Part shown: positions 43,996-53,704 of the stretch, one piece after another
How the letters are laid out: the number at the start of each line of letters is the position of its first letter
Numbering within the stretch: the first letter of the stretch is position 1
Assembly: GCF_004366735.1 (NCBI RefSeq)
Contig: NZ_SOQX01000004.1
Span: 164,705 to 228,704 of the forward strand
DNA length: 64,000 nt
From: Thiohalophilus thiocyanatoxydans
GTDB lineage: Bacteria > Pseudomonadota > Gammaproteobacteria > UBA6429 > Thiohalophilaceae
Direction of reading: 5' to 3'
Translations under genes and position numbers: made by a program
Notes under the pieces: generated by a model
Database searches by the model: none
What the model was told of the DNA's origin: nothing
The model's input: only the letters and a program-made list of their open reading frames with translations

Positions 43996-45861
43996 TTACA
44001 AGCCTTCATCCAGTGCAACGGGCCGGCCGCTGCGGAACTTGACCCAGGTCAGCTCGCGCCGGACCCGTTGTTGCGGATCCAGACTGAGGCTGCCGGTTTC
44101 GCCGTCATAACGTTCGTAGGGATAGGCCTTGAGGGTATTGAGCGCGGCGATAATATTATAGGCGTCGATCCCCAGGGCATAGAGCCGTTGCAGGCTGTTA
44201 CCGGCGCTGGAAATATACTGTTCGATCTCCGGGCGCAGTCCCCGATGGGCGGTACTGCCGGCCAGTACCCAGGGCATGTCGCCAAACATCAGGCCGTCCA
44301 TGTCACGATCCCGCTCCTGATCCAGACTGCCGGTAAAGACGTGGGAAGTGGCATACACCGGCACATCGGACGCGTGATAGAACTTCAGTTGCGGACGAAT
44401 CTGACGGGCCTGTTGCGGATAGGCCGCGAGAAAAATGAAATCCATATCCTTACGACGGCGCGGTTCGAACTTGATCGACTGTGACAGTAACTGGCGCAGA
44501 GCACGGGCGCGGCGCTGGCTTTCGTTGATATTCAGCAGATTCTGGATTGGGGCGGAATAGTCCTGTTGCTCGGCATTGTATTGCTGGGTTTCGATCACCA
44601 CACCGCCGAGTTCTTTCCAACGTTGTTGAAATGCGGTATAGACTCGCTCGCCCCAGTTGCCGCTCGGGATCAGGGCGGCACTGTTGACGTGACCATCCAG
44701 CCAGGTGCGCTCCGCAACCTGGCGCGCTTCCTCTTCGGGCGAGAGGCCGAATTGATAGAGATTGTCGGGGACGTCCTGTTCGAGCGAGTAGTTGAGCGCC
44801 AGGGTTGGGACCGGGAAATTACCCTTGTCGGCAATCCAGTCGATGGCTTCCTTGTTCAGTGGACCGATAACAAAGTCACTCTCGTCGGTCATCGCCCGTG
44901 TGTACGCCGCCAGTGCCGTCGCCGGTTCGGAACCGCTGTCGTAAAAGCGGATACGCTGATCGGCGTGATGCGGCCGTGAGTAATAGGCCGCAATAATCCC
45001 GTCACGAATGGATTCGGCGGCCTTGCCGAAACGGCTGTCAAATGGCAGCAACACCGCGATCCGCTGCGGCATGATGATGTCTTCCCGGCTTCGTTCCAGT
45101 AATCCCTTGAGTATCTCCTCACGCACGGGGTGATCGGGATAACTCTTGTGCCATTCGTCCACGCGGCGATTGAGTATCTCCGGCTCCAGCTGGTGGGCCT
45201 TGGCGAGCTGGACCAGTTCCATCCAGCCGCCAAGCACATTCTTGCCGACGGCCATGCGCATCCGGGCGAGTGCCCGTTCATTCATCATGGCCAGGGCTTC
45301 CCAGATGGCCTCCTGGTTCTCCTCGATCAGTTGCAGGTTTTGCAGATACTCTTCCCGCTTGACCAGTTCGCTGGCCGTATCGACCCGATCCCCCAGTATG
45401 GTGCGGGCATCGGCACGTAACAGGTGATAATCGGCCAGATAGGCATTGTCGATCCCGTCCGCCGGTGGCTGTTCCAGCATACGCAGAACATCCTCGGCAC
45501 GGCGCTCCATCAGGGCAATATGCGCCCGGGTTAACTTCAGCAAAAACTGCTGTTGGGTATTATTCGGATCCAGCTGAATAGTCTCGAGGATCTGCCGGCT
45601 CTGGTGGACGCGATCCTCGCGGGCCAGGGCGGCGGCAGTGCGCAGCATCAAATTGGTTTGCTGCGGCTCGCGGGCCGTTTTGGCAAGCTGGTTGAAGGCT
45701 TCGGTGGCGGAGCGGTATTCGCCACTGGCAAAGAGGCGTTCGGCTTCGGCAACCGGATCTTTTTCCTCAACCACTTCTTTTTCGGGCACGCCGGCGCAAC
45801 CGGCCAGCAGAAGCGTTACAATCATGACCCAGAGGGAAAACAATCGGCGTGGCATCATCAC
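43996..45861 (-). CDS. lpoA: LpoA, outer-membrane activator of penicillin-binding protein 1A
   Basis: 621 residues. Lipobox LLAGC (C22) after a hydrophobic signal. N-terminal part (about 30-250) is TPR-like (ASGEYRSATEAFNQLAKTAR, QQFLLKLTRAHIALMERRAE); C-terminal part (about 265-600) is a periplasmic-binding-protein fold (RIAVLLPFDSRFGKAAESIR, FVIGPLNKEAIDWIADKGNF, SAALIPSGNWGERVYTAFQQ). LpoA reaches through the periplasm to stimulate PBP1A transpeptidation. Starts at one of three ATG codons from 45861. Divergent from rsmI by 66 bp. Confidence 0.94.
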   Translation of the reverse strand: MMMPRRLFSLWVMIVTLLLAGCAGVPEKEVVEEKDPVAEAERLFASGEYRSATEAFNQLAKTAREPQQTNLMLRTAAALAREDRVHQSRQILETIQLDPNNTQQQFLLKLTRAHIALMERRAEDVLRMLEQPPADGIDNAYLADYHLLRADARTILGDRVDTASELVKREEYLQNLQLIEENQEAIWEALAMMNERALARMRMAVGKNVLGGWMELVQLAKAHQLEPEILNRRVDEWHKSYPDHPVREEILKGLLERSREDIIMPQRIAVLLPFDSRFGKAAESIRDGIIAAYYSRPHHADQRIRFYDSGSEPATALAAYTRAMTDESDFVIGPLNKEAIDWIADKGNFPVPTLALNYSLEQDVPDNLYQFGLSPEEEARQVAERTWLDGHVNSAALIPSGNWGERVYTAFQQRWKELGGVVIETQQYNAEQQDYSAPIQNLLNINESQRRARALRQLLSQSIKFEPRRRKDMDFIFLAAYPQQARQIRPQLKFYHASDVPVYATSHVFTGSLDQERDRDMDGLMFGDMPWVLAGSTAHRGLRPEIEQYISSAGNSLQRLYALGIDAYNIIAALNTLKAYPYERYDGETGSLSLDPQQRVRRELTWVKFRSGRPVALDEGL

Positions 45862-45927
45862 TTCATCGGGTTCCTGTTTTTGCTGTATAAAGGGCGGACG
45901 GCACCTGATCCTGACGGAAATTATACC

Positions 45928-46770
45928 GTGATATCTGAAAACAGTGCGCTCTATATTGTCGCAACGCCGATCGGGAATCTCGGCGACATGTCACAACGTG
46001 CCGTGGAAATCCTGCAGCAGGTGGCGCTGATTGCGGCCGAAGATACCCGGCACAGCGCCCGCTTGCTGCAGCATTATGCGGTGTCCACCCCGTGCGTGGC
46101 CTTGCATGAACATAACGAGCGGGAACAGAGTAGCAGATTGTTACAGCGTCTTGCCAATGGTGAGAGCGTGGCGTTGATTTCCGATGCGGGCACACCCTTG
46201 CTCAGCGATCCCGGCTTTCATCTGGTGCAGCAGGCCCGCCAGCAGGGGATCCGGGTGGTGCCGGTGCCGGGGCCCAGCGCGGTGATCGCGGCCCTGTCGG
46301 TCAGCGGCCTGCCCACCGACTGTTTCAAGTTCATCGGTTTTTTACCGGCCAAGTCCGTCGCGCGGCGTCAACGGCTGGCGGCACTGGCCGCCGAATCCTG
46401 CACCCTGGCATTTTACGAATCGCCGCACCGGATTGTAGAGAGTCTGACGGACATGGCCCACGAGCTGGGTGCGGCACGGGCGGCGGTGCTGGCCCGGGAA
46501 CTGACCAAGACCTTCGAGACGGTACGCAGCGGTACGCTGGCGGAACTGGGCGAGTTTGTGAGCAGCGATCCTAATCAGCAAAAGGGCGAGATCGTGGTAC
46601 TGGTGGAAGGCGCGCCGGCGGTCGAATCGGCGCTCGACGCGGAGGCCGAACGGGTTCTGGGCATCCTGCTGGCGGAGCTGCCCCTCAAGCAGGCGGCGGC
46701 CCTGGCGGCGCGCCTCACCGGCGGCAAGAAGAACCAGCTCTATCAGCGGGCCCTGACGATGAAGAAATAG
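45928..46770 (+). CDS. rsmI: RsmI, 16S rRNA 2'-O-ribose C1402 methyltransferase
   Basis: 280 residues from GTG 45928; the longer frame to 45553 is antisense to lpoA. SAM-dependent tetrapyrrole-methylase fold: ALYIVATPIGNLGDMSQRAV, LIAAEDTRHSARLLQHYAV, VALISDAGTPLLSDPGFHLV and VPVPGPSAVIAALSVSGLP, FIGFLPAKSVARRQ. It methylates C1402 at the ribosomal decoding centre. The divergent lpoA and downstream rnpB arrangement is conserved. A CCGGCGGG/CCCGCCGG hairpin (46771-46793) begins right after the stop. Confidence 0.95.
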   Translation: MISENSALYIVATPIGNLGDMSQRAVEILQQVALIAAEDTRHSARLLQHYAVSTPCVALHEHNEREQSSRLLQRLANGESVALISDAGTPLLSDPGFHLVQQARQQGIRVVPVPGPSAVIAALSVSGLPTDCFKFIGFLPAKSVARRQRLAALAAESCTLAFYESPHRIVESLTDMAHELGAARAAVLARELTKTFETVRSGTLAELGEFVSSDPNQQKGEIVVLVEGAPAVESALDAEAERVLGILLAELPLKQAAALAARLTGGKKNQLYQRALTMKK

Positions 46771-46821
46771 CCGGCGGGGAAAGGTCCCGCCGGGCTGCCA
46801 GTTTCTATATAATAGGTGTAA

Positions 46822-47173
46822 GAGTCGGCCTGACAGTCGCTCCGCCGCCGGCGGGGAGGAAAGTCCGGGCTCCATCGGGCGGGATGCCAGGTAACGCCTG
46901 GGAGGCGCGAGCCTACGGAAAGTGCCGCAGAAAATATACCGCCCAAGCCGCGCAAGCGGCCGGTAAGGGTGAAATGGTGCGGTAAGAGCGCACCGCGCCG
47001 GTGGTAACACCGGTGGCAGGGCAAACCCCATCCGGAGCAAGACCAAATAGGGGAACTGGCCGCAAGGCCACGTGTGGCCCACACGGTTCCCGGGTAGGTC
47101 GCTAGAGGTGCGCGGTGACGCGCATCCCAGAGGAATGACTGTCCACGACAGAACCCGGCTTAACGGCCGACTC
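46822..47173 (+). ncRNA. rnpB: RNase P RNA, bacterial class A
   Basis: About 352 nt. Terminal helix P1: GAGTCGGCC (46822-46830) pairs with GGCCGACTC (47165-47173). Conserved regions are present: GAGGAAAGTCCGGGCTCC near the 5' end, GGTAAGGGTGAAATGGTGCG and GGTAAGAGCGCACCG in the middle, and ACAGAACCCGGCTTA near the 3' end. It is the catalytic RNA that matures tRNA 5' ends. A -10 box TATAAT lies at 46808-46813; the U-rich stretch after 47173 (TTTCTTTTATT) is the probable terminator. The position between rsmI and mraZ is the usual one. Confidence 0.97.
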
Positions 47174-47330
47174 TTTCTTTTATTCAACATTAACTCCCTT
47201 CTCCAAGTTATTGTTTTTTCGTATACCTGAACCCGCCAGCCTGCCCCCTCGAAGCCGTTCCCGGCACGGGGGGGTGTCGCTAAGTTACTGTCAGAAAAGA
47301 AAGAATTCCAAAGTTTGTGGCGCTGTTAGC

Positions 47331-47398
47331 TTGACACCCGGGCATATTGCTACCTATAGTGTATCGAAGTGGATCAATGTGGGAATTAGTGGGATATC
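47331..47398 (+). promoter_or_regulatory. mraZ promoter with three-repeat MraZ operator
   Basis: Sigma-70-like boxes TTGACA (47331-47336) and TATAGT (47355-47360) are 18 bp apart. Just downstream are three 10-bp direct repeats, GTGGATCAAT (47369-47378), GTGGGAATTA (47379-47388) and GTGGGATATC (47389-47398). MraZ is known to bind TGGGN repeats spaced one helical turn apart at its own promoter, so these are its likely operator and place the cell-wall cluster under MraZ autoregulation. The 47174-47330 stretch holds no gene. Confidence 0.88.
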
Positions 47399-47416
47399 AT
47401 CCCCGGAGAAACAACC

Positions 47417-47875
47417 GTGTTTCGTGGCGTCAATACACTCAGCCTGGATGCCAAGGGCCGCATGGCCATGCCGAGCCGGTATCGGGATGGCGTGCTGGAG
47501 CAGTCCGACGGGCAGCTGGTGATCACTGTCGATCGCAGTGATCCCTGCCTGTTGCTCTATCCCTTGCCCGAATGGGAAGAGATCGAGCGCAAGCTGGTCC
47601 GGCTGGGTAACCTCAACGCCACGGCCCGCCGTCTGCAGCGCCTGCTGATCGGCCACGCCACCGAGCTGGAGCTGGACAGTCACGGCCGCATCCTTATCCC
47701 GCCGCCACTTCGTGAATTCGCCAAACTGGATAGACGCATTGCCCTGACCGGGCAAGGCAACAAGTTCGAAATCTGGGACGAACAGACCTGGAACGAACAA
47801 CGCGATCGCTGGATCAGCCAGGAAAACGAGGAGGAGTCAGAGCTGTCCGCTGAGCTGGAAACACTGTCTTTATGA
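47417..47875 (+). CDS. mraZ: MraZ, transcriptional regulator of the dcw cluster
   Basis: 152 residues from GTG 47417 (GGAG 8 nt upstream). Two AbrB-like MraZ repeats: [20 protein letters not shown] near the start and [20 protein letters not shown] in the middle, each with the DxxGR motif used for DNA binding. It assembles into a ring and represses its own operon through the TGGG repeats at 47369-47398. rsmH follows after 4 bp. Confidence 0.96.
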   Translation: MFRGVNTLSLDAKGRMAMPSRYRDGVLEQSDGQLVITVDRSDPCLLLYPLPEWEEIERKLVRLGNLNATARRLQRLLIGHATELELDSHGRILIPPPLREFAKLDRRIALTGQGNKFEIWDEQTWNEQRDRWISQENEEESELSAELETLSL

Positions 47876-47879
47876 AACC

Positions 47880-48812
47880 ATGAACGGCAAACAGGAACAT
47901 TTGCCCGTTCTGCTGGAAGAGGCGATAAGGGGTATGAATATCAAACCGGACGGTCGTTATATCGACGGCACCTTCGGACGCGGTGGCCACAGTGCGGCCA
48001 TTCTCGCGCGGCTGGGTGATGGCGGTCGGCTGCTCGCCTTTGACAAGGATCCCCGGGCGCTGGAAACCGCGCAGGAAAAATTCTCACACGATTCACGCTT
48101 TACCCTGGTCCAGGATTCCTTTGCCCGCATGGCGCCCCACATCGCCGAGCAGGGTTGGGAGCAGGTCGATGGCATCCTGCTGGATCTGGGCGTCTCCTCC
48201 CCCCAGCTCGACGATGCCTCGCGCGGTTTCAGTTTCCAGAAGGACGGGCCGCTGGACATGCGCATGGACACCAGCCGCGGTCCGACGGCCGCCCAGTGGC
48301 TGGCCGACGCCGGTGAAAAGGAAATCGCCCGCGTATTAAAGGAATATGGCGAGGAACGCTTTGCCAAGCGCATCGCCCGGGCAATCGTCGCCGCACGCAA
48401 TGAACAGCCGATCACCACCACCAAACAATTGTCTGCCATTGTCGCGGCGGCCAACCCGGCCTGGGAGAAAGGCAAGGATCCGGCCACCCGCGCTTTTCAG
48501 GCGATTCGGATTTATATCAACCATGAACTGGACGAGCTGGACGAGTGCCTGTTGCAGATCACCGATCTGCTCGTGCCGGGTGGTCGACTGGTGGTCATTA
48601 GCTTTCATTCACTGGAGGATCGCCGGATCAAGCAGTTCATGCGCAAGCAGAGCAAGGGCGATGACTTTCCACCCGATTTGCCTGTAATGCAGAGCCAGCT
48701 CAAGCCGAAAATGAAACTGATTGGCAAGGCTCAGCGCGCCGCTGATGCCGAAGTTGACAACAATCCGCGCGCACGCAGTGCTGTGTTGCGCGTTGCGGAG
48801 AAACTGTCATGA
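47880..48812 (+). CDS. rsmH: RsmH, 16S rRNA m4C1402 methyltransferase
   Basis: 310 residues. SAM-binding motif GRYIDGTFGRGGHSAAILAR near residue 23, then LLAFDKDPRAL, GILLDLGVSSPQLDDASRGF, DGPLDMRMD, TRAFQAIRIYINHELDEL and LVVISFHSLEDRRIKQFM. It N4-methylates C1402, the same base that RsmI methylates on the ribose. Second gene of the cluster; the last 4 nt overlap ftsL. Confidence 0.97.
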   Translation: MNGKQEHLPVLLEEAIRGMNIKPDGRYIDGTFGRGGHSAAILARLGDGGRLLAFDKDPRALETAQEKFSHDSRFTLVQDSFARMAPHIAEQGWEQVDGILLDLGVSSPQLDDASRGFSFQKDGPLDMRMDTSRGPTAAQWLADAGEKEIARVLKEYGEERFAKRIARAIVAARNEQPITTTKQLSAIVAAANPAWEKGKDPATRAFQAIRIYINHELDELDECLLQITDLLVPGGRLVVISFHSLEDRRIKQFMRKQSKGDDFPPDLPVMQSQLKPKMKLIGKAQRAADAEVDNNPRARSAVLRVAEKLS

Positions 48813-49075
48813 AATCGCTATGGCTGCTGATCCCCTTGATTATCGCGGTGATCGCCTCGGCAGTGAGTGTTGTGTATTCAACCCATTACAGTCGCAAGCT
48901 GTTTGTTGAACTGACCGAACTCAAGCAGGTCCGGGACAAACTGAATGTGGAATGGGGACAGTTACAACTGGAACAGAGCACCTGGGCGACCCATGGACGT
49001 ATCGAAAGTCTGGCACGCAAGAAACTGGATATGAAGCCACTTGATTATAAACAGGTGATCATACTCAAGCCATGA
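48809..49075 (+). CDS. ftsL: FtsL, cell division protein
   Basis: 88 residues, bitopic. A short N-terminus and one membrane helix (about 3-22, LWLLIPLIIAVIASAVSVVY) are followed by a periplasmic leucine-zipper-like helix (about 30-70, LFVELTELKQVRDKLNVEWG, QLQLEQSTWATHGRIESLAR). FtsL forms a complex with FtsB and FtsQ and activates FtsWI. The sequence is poorly conserved, so identification rests on size, topology and position. It overlaps rsmH and ftsI by 4 nt each. Confidence 0.92.
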   Translation: MKSLWLLIPLIIAVIASAVSVVYSTHYSRKLFVELTELKQVRDKLNVEWGQLQLEQSTWATHGRIESLARKKLDMKPLDYKQVIILKP

Positions 49076-50799
49076 AACAGCAGATATACAAACCGGCCTC
49101 CGCGTTTCGCCTGATCACCGTCATACTGGTATTGCTGTCTGTGACGCTTGTTCTGGTGTGGCGCGCCGTTGATCTGCACGTGGTCAGAAAAGCTTTTCTT
49201 CAGGACCAGGGTGATTCCCGTTATTTGCGTGAGCTGCCTCTCGCTGCCCATCGGGGTATGATTACCGATCGTCATGGCGAACCGTTGGCGATCAGCACGC
49301 CGGTGGACTCGGTTTGGGTCAATCCGGCCGAGTTTGCCACGGCCCAGCCGGAATGGCCCAGACTGGCGAGGCTGCTCAATCTTGATGTCAACGAGATTGC
49401 CCAGAAAATTTCACAACGCCAGGATAAAGAGTTTGTCTATATAAAACGGCATGTGGAGCCGGCCCGGGCAAAACGGATCATGGAACTGGGCATACCGGGC
49501 ATCTCCCTGCAACGTGAATATCATCGTTATTATCCCATGGCGGAAGTGGCTTCCCACGTGGTGGGGTTCACCAATATTGATGATCAGGGTCAGGAGGGAC
49601 TGGAACTGGCCTTTGATGGCTGGTTAAGCGGGGAAGCGGGCAGCCAGCGTGTGATCCGCGATCGTCTGGGTCGTGTCGTCAAGCATGTGGAGCTATTGAA
49701 AAAGCCCCGACCCGGCAAAAACCTGACCTTGAGTATCGATCGTCGCCTGCAATATCTGGCTTACCGGGAATTAAAGCGTGCAGTGATGAGTAACCGTGCC
49801 CAGTCCGGTTCCGCGGTGATTCTGGATGTCAGAACGGGAGAAGTGCTGGCGATGGTCAACCAGCCCGCCTATAACCCGAATAATCGCGGTAACCTTCAGA
49901 GCCAGAAGGTGCGTAATCGCGCGGTCGCGGATGTATTTGAGCCGGGCTCGACTATCAAACCTTTTACCGTGATTGCCGCATTGCAAAGCGAAGACTATAG
50001 CGCCAACAGCGTGATCGATACATCACCCGGTTATTATCAGGTAAGAGGTAATACCATACGTGATATTCGTAACTACGGGAAAATCAATCTGACCCGGCTC
50101 ATCAAGAAGTCGAGCAATGTTGGCGCCAGTAAACTCGCCTTGTCCCTGGAACCCGAAAAGATCTGGCATGTTTTTGATCAAATGGGTTTTGGCATGCCCA
50201 CCAGCAGTGGTTTTCCCGGTGAAACAGGTGGCTTGCTTAAACCTGCGGTGACCTGGGCTGAAATTGAACAGGCAACGCTGGCGTTTGGTTACGGATTGTC
50301 AGTGACTCCTCTGCAACTGGCAAAAGCCTATGCCGCAATCGCCAATCAGGGCGTCATCAATCCGGTAAGTTTTGTACGTGAAGATGAACCGGTACAGGGC
50401 AGGCGTGTCATCGATGCTGAAGTGGCCAATACGATGACACGTATGTTAGAGAGCGTCACGAATGAAGGCGGCACCGGTACACGTGCACGGGTGCCCGGCT
50501 ACCGGGTTGCCGGTAAAACCGGGACAGTGAAAAAAATAACGAGTGAAGGTTATACCGGAGATAAATATATTGCGGTTTTCGCCGGCATGGCACCTGCCAG
50601 CGATCCGCGCATTGCCATGGTTGTCACGATTAACGAGCCTACCGGTGATGACTATTACGGCGGCCAGGTTGCGGCACCGGTCTTCTCCCGGGTCATGGGT
50701 GGTGCATTGCGCCTGTTTGACATTGCGCCTGATAACCTGATGGACGACAAGATAAAATTTGCTTCACTGCCCAATAAGGCGGCAGGAGAGCATCCATGA
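49072..50799 (+). CDS. ftsI: FtsI (PBP3), septal peptidoglycan transpeptidase
   Basis: 575 residues. One N-terminal membrane helix (about 11-33), a pedestal domain with RGMITDRHGEPLAIS, and a transpeptidase domain with all three penicillin-binding motifs: STIK with the acylated S293 in EPGSTIKPFTV, SSN in KKSSNVGASKLAL, and KTGT in RVAGKTGTVKK. It crosslinks septal peptidoglycan with FtsW. The start overlaps ftsL by 4 nt and the end overlaps murE by 4 nt. Confidence 0.97.
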   Translation: MKQQIYKPASAFRLITVILVLLSVTLVLVWRAVDLHVVRKAFLQDQGDSRYLRELPLAAHRGMITDRHGEPLAISTPVDSVWVNPAEFATAQPEWPRLARLLNLDVNEIAQKISQRQDKEFVYIKRHVEPARAKRIMELGIPGISLQREYHRYYPMAEVASHVVGFTNIDDQGQEGLELAFDGWLSGEAGSQRVIRDRLGRVVKHVELLKKPRPGKNLTLSIDRRLQYLAYRELKRAVMSNRAQSGSAVILDVRTGEVLAMVNQPAYNPNNRGNLQSQKVRNRAVADVFEPGSTIKPFTVIAALQSEDYSANSVIDTSPGYYQVRGNTIRDIRNYGKINLTRLIKKSSNVGASKLALSLEPEKIWHVFDQMGFGMPTSSGFPGETGGLLKPAVTWAEIEQATLAFGYGLSVTPLQLAKAYAAIANQGVINPVSFVREDEPVQGRRVIDAEVANTMTRMLESVTNEGGTGTRARVPGYRVAGKTGTVKKITSEGYTGDKYIAVFAGMAPASDPRIAMVVTINEPTGDDYYGGQVAAPVFSRVMGGALRLFDIAPDNLMDDKIKFASLPNKAAGEHP

Positions 50800-52322
50800 T
50801 GACAATGCCGAATACACACGCCATGATGTATTTGAGCAGTATACTCGAGGATCGGATTGCTATCCCGGCCAGCCTGGATTGTCCCGTCACTGACATGACC
50901 ATGGACTCACGTCAGGTCGTCGAGGGCAGCCTGTTTGTGGCAATAAAAGGGTGTCAGGTTGATGGCGCGGATTATATCGATGCCGCGATTGAGCAGGGCG
51001 CATCAGCGATTTTGCGTGAGCACACCGGCGATGATACCGGGATTACACCGTTGAGCTGGAAAACATCCGTCACAGACCAGACCATTCCGGTGGTCAGTTT
51101 GAAAGACCTGTCACGGCAATTGGGCGCACTGGCCGATCGTTTTTACGGCAGCCCCTCATTGCAGATGTTTGTTGCCGGGATTACCGGCACCAACGGTAAA
51201 ACCTCCTGTTGTCAGTTTGTGGCACAGGCGCTGAGCCAGGATAAACCCAGTGGCGTTATCGGCACCCTGGGCCGTGGACTGTACGGGCAGCTGGAGGATT
51301 CAGGACATACCACGCCGGATGTCATCGCCAACCATCACTGGTTGGCAAAAATGCGTGACCAGGGGGCGTCCAGTGTTGTCATGGAAGTCTCCTCGCATGC
51401 CCTGGATCAGGGACGTGTAGATCGGGTGCGGTTTGATTGCGCGGTATTTACCAATCTGTCCCATGAACATCTGGACTATCACGGGGACATGGCAAGCTAT
51501 GCCCGTGTCAAGCAACAGCTGTTTCACACTCCGGATTTGAAGACGGCAGTCATCAATCGGGACGATGCCTATGGGCGTGAGCTGGAAGCAACGCTGGATA
51601 AATCGATTGAAGTTATCAGCTACGGAATGCAGTCGGAACATCAGCCGACGCTACTGGCGCGGGACATTCGTCTCCTCGCCGACGGTCTGCAGTTCAGAGT
51701 CGAGTCAGCTTACGGTTCCGGCGAAGTCAGAACACAATTATTGGGGCGCTTTAATATCAGCAATCTGCTCGCCGCACTTGGCGCTTTGCTCGCCAAAGGA
51801 CTGACGTTTGATGATGCCCTGGGCAGACTGGCCGACGTCAGGACCGTGAGTGGAAGGATGGAAACACTGGGTGGGAATGGCCAGCCACTGGTGGTGATCG
51901 ATTACGCCCATACGCCCGACGCCCTGCAACATGTCCTTGAAGCGTTGCGTGAGCATGCCCGTGGAACACTCTGGTGTATCTTTGGTTGTGGCGGCGAACG
52001 AGACAGGCAAAAACGTTCCCTGATGGGAAAAATCGCGGAAGTTTATGCGGACCGGGTTGTCGTGACCAATGACAATCCGCGTCACGAGAATCCCGTGGAT
52101 ATTATCGAGCAGATTCTGTCCGGTATGTCGGATTCCGACAGAGCTTATGTAGAACGTGATCGGCAAAAGGCGATCGAGAGTGTCATTCAGGGAGCGGAGG
52201 CAGAGGATGTCATTCTGGTGGCCGGTAAAGGTCATGAAAATTATCAGCAAGTTGGTGATGAAAAGCGGCCGTTCAGTGATATGGCCGAGGCGCAACTACA
52301 GCTTAAACGGCGAAAGGCATGA
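50796..52322 (+). CDS. murE: MurE, UDP-MurNAc-L-Ala-D-Glu:meso-DAP ligase
   Basis: 508 residues. Mur ligase motifs: DSRQVVEGSLFVAIKG, the ATP loop GITGTNGKTSCCQF, TNLSHEHLDYHGDM, and VVIDYAHTPDALQHVLEAL. The DNPR signature (VVTNDNPRHENPVDI) marks specificity for meso-diaminopimelate, so the cell wall is DAP-type. It adds the third residue of the stem peptide in the cytoplasm. Several closely spaced ATGs (50796, 50799, 50805) could start it. It overlaps ftsI and murF by 4 nt each. Confidence 0.96.
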   Translation: MMTMPNTHAMMYLSSILEDRIAIPASLDCPVTDMTMDSRQVVEGSLFVAIKGCQVDGADYIDAAIEQGASAILREHTGDDTGITPLSWKTSVTDQTIPVVSLKDLSRQLGALADRFYGSPSLQMFVAGITGTNGKTSCCQFVAQALSQDKPSGVIGTLGRGLYGQLEDSGHTTPDVIANHHWLAKMRDQGASSVVMEVSSHALDQGRVDRVRFDCAVFTNLSHEHLDYHGDMASYARVKQQLFHTPDLKTAVINRDDAYGRELEATLDKSIEVISYGMQSEHQPTLLARDIRLLADGLQFRVESAYGSGEVRTQLLGRFNISNLLAALGALLAKGLTFDDALGRLADVRTVSGRMETLGGNGQPLVVIDYAHTPDALQHVLEALREHARGTLWCIFGCGGERDRQKRSLMGKIAEVYADRVVVTNDNPRHENPVDIIEQILSGMSDSDRAYVERDRQKAIESVIQGAEAEDVILVAGKGHENYQQVGDEKRPFSDMAEAQLQLKRRKA

Positions 52323-53704
52323 CTGCAGGATCAGAACAGATTATAGCTCGCGGCCTGCAGATGAAGGCGAAGCAAATCGCCGAACTGCTGACCGCGGATT
52401 ATGTTGGCGAGAATGTTGAAATTCACGGGGTATCCACGGATACACGCAGAATTGCCGATGGCCAGCTGTTTGTCGCACTCAAGGGGCCAAACTTTGACGG
52501 ACACGATTTTGCGTATCAGGCAGCTGAAACCGGCGCGGCAGCCTGCCTGGTCGAGCGGCCTGTCGAAGGTCTGAACTGTATTGTTGTTAATGACACCCGT
52601 ATAGCACTGGGCGAACTCGCCGCGCAATGGCGTCAGCGGTTAAAAGTCAGATTGATTGGTATTACCGGCAGTAATGGCAAAACCACGGTCAAAGAAATGC
52701 TGGCCAGTATCTTGTCCGGACAAGGTGAAGTTCTGGCTACCCGGGGGAACCTGAATAATGATATTGGTATGCCCCTGACACTGCTGGAGCTTGATGAGCG
52801 ATACAGTTATGCGGTTATCGAGATGGGGGCAAATCATCCCGGTGAAATCGGGTACCTGACCCGGATTGCCAAACCTGATGTGGCATTAATTACCAATGCC
52901 GGTATGGCTCACCTTGAAGGTTTTGGCAGTGTTGAGGGCGTGGCGCATGCCAAAGGCGAAATTTACCAGGGCCTGGGTGATAATGGCATTGCGATTGTGA
53001 ACAATGAGGATGCCTATGCCGATTACTGGAAACAGTTGAATCAACAGCGCTGCACTATAAGCTTTGGCACAGTGCCCGGATCGGATGTCAGGGCCGAAAT
53101 AAGAATTGAAAAAGATGGCCAGAGCATGGCGATTGTTACACCGACGGACGAGATGACTGTCACGCTGAAATTACTGGGTAAACATAATGCCTTGAATGGC
53201 CTGGCGGCGATAGCCGCCGCGATAGCCGTGGATGTGCCTTTGACGGCAATCAAGGCTGGCCTGGAAAGTCTGCGGCCGGTTAATGGGCGTTTACAACTAA
53301 AGGACGGCATCAAGGGCAGCCGGATTATTGATGACACCTATAATGCCAACCCGACTTCCCTGTATGCGGCACTGGAGGCTCTTCGCGAATTTCCGGGGCA
53401 ACATTACCTGGCGCTTGGGGATATGGGTGAACTGGGTGGTAAGGCCGAATCATTGCATAGCGATGCCGGCAGGAAGGCGAAAGAAAGCGGTGTGCAACGG
53501 CTGTATACCCTTGGATCGCTGGCACGTCATGCTTGCACTTCTTTCGGCGAGTCAGCGTACAGTTTTCTGGAACATGACGATATGATTGAACAAATCAGTA
53601 ATGATCTGGCGCCCGATGTCACGCTGCTGGTCAAGGGTTCGCGACGCATGAAAATGGAAAAAATTGTTGCTGCCTGTGAAACGGGTCATAACAGGAAAGA
53701 CTGA
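52319..53704 (+). CDS. murF: MurF, UDP-MurNAc-tripeptide:D-Ala-D-Ala ligase
   Basis: 461 residues. N-terminal substrate domain [23 protein letters not shown] loop [40 protein letters not shown] and C-terminal [20 protein letters not shown] with GDMGELG. It adds D-Ala-D-Ala to complete the pentapeptide. The first ATG (52319) overlaps the murE stop; [10 protein letters not shown] at 52361 is an alternative start closer to the usual MurF N-terminus. One-base overlap with mraY. Confidence 0.96.
   Translation: MTAGSEQIIARGLQMKAKQIAELLTADYVGENVEIHGVSTDTRRIADGQLFVALKGPNFDGHDFAYQAAETGAAACLVERPVEGLNCIVVNDTRIALGELAAQWRQRLKVRLIGITGSNGKTTVKEMLASILSGQGEVLATRGNLNNDIGMPLTLLELDERYSYAVIEMGANHPGEIGYLTRIAKPDVALITNAGMAHLEGFGSVEGVAHAKGEIYQGLGDNGIAIVNNEDAYADYWKQLNQQRCTISFGTVPGSDVRAEIRIEKDGQSMAIVTPTDEMTVTLKLLGKHNALNGLAAIAAAIAVDVPLTAIKAGLESLRPVNGRLQLKDGIKGSRIIDDTYNANPTSLYAALEALREFPGQHYLALGDMGELGGKAESLHSDAGRKAKESGVQRLYTLGSLARHACTSFGESAYSFLEHDDMIEQISNDLAPDVTLLVKGSRRMKMEKIVAACETGHNRKD

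Noticed and set aside
46342-47190. Minus-strand open frame of 282 codons over rsmI and rnpB
   Set aside because: Antisense to rsmI and to the RNase P RNA, whose conserved regions and terminal helix are clear.
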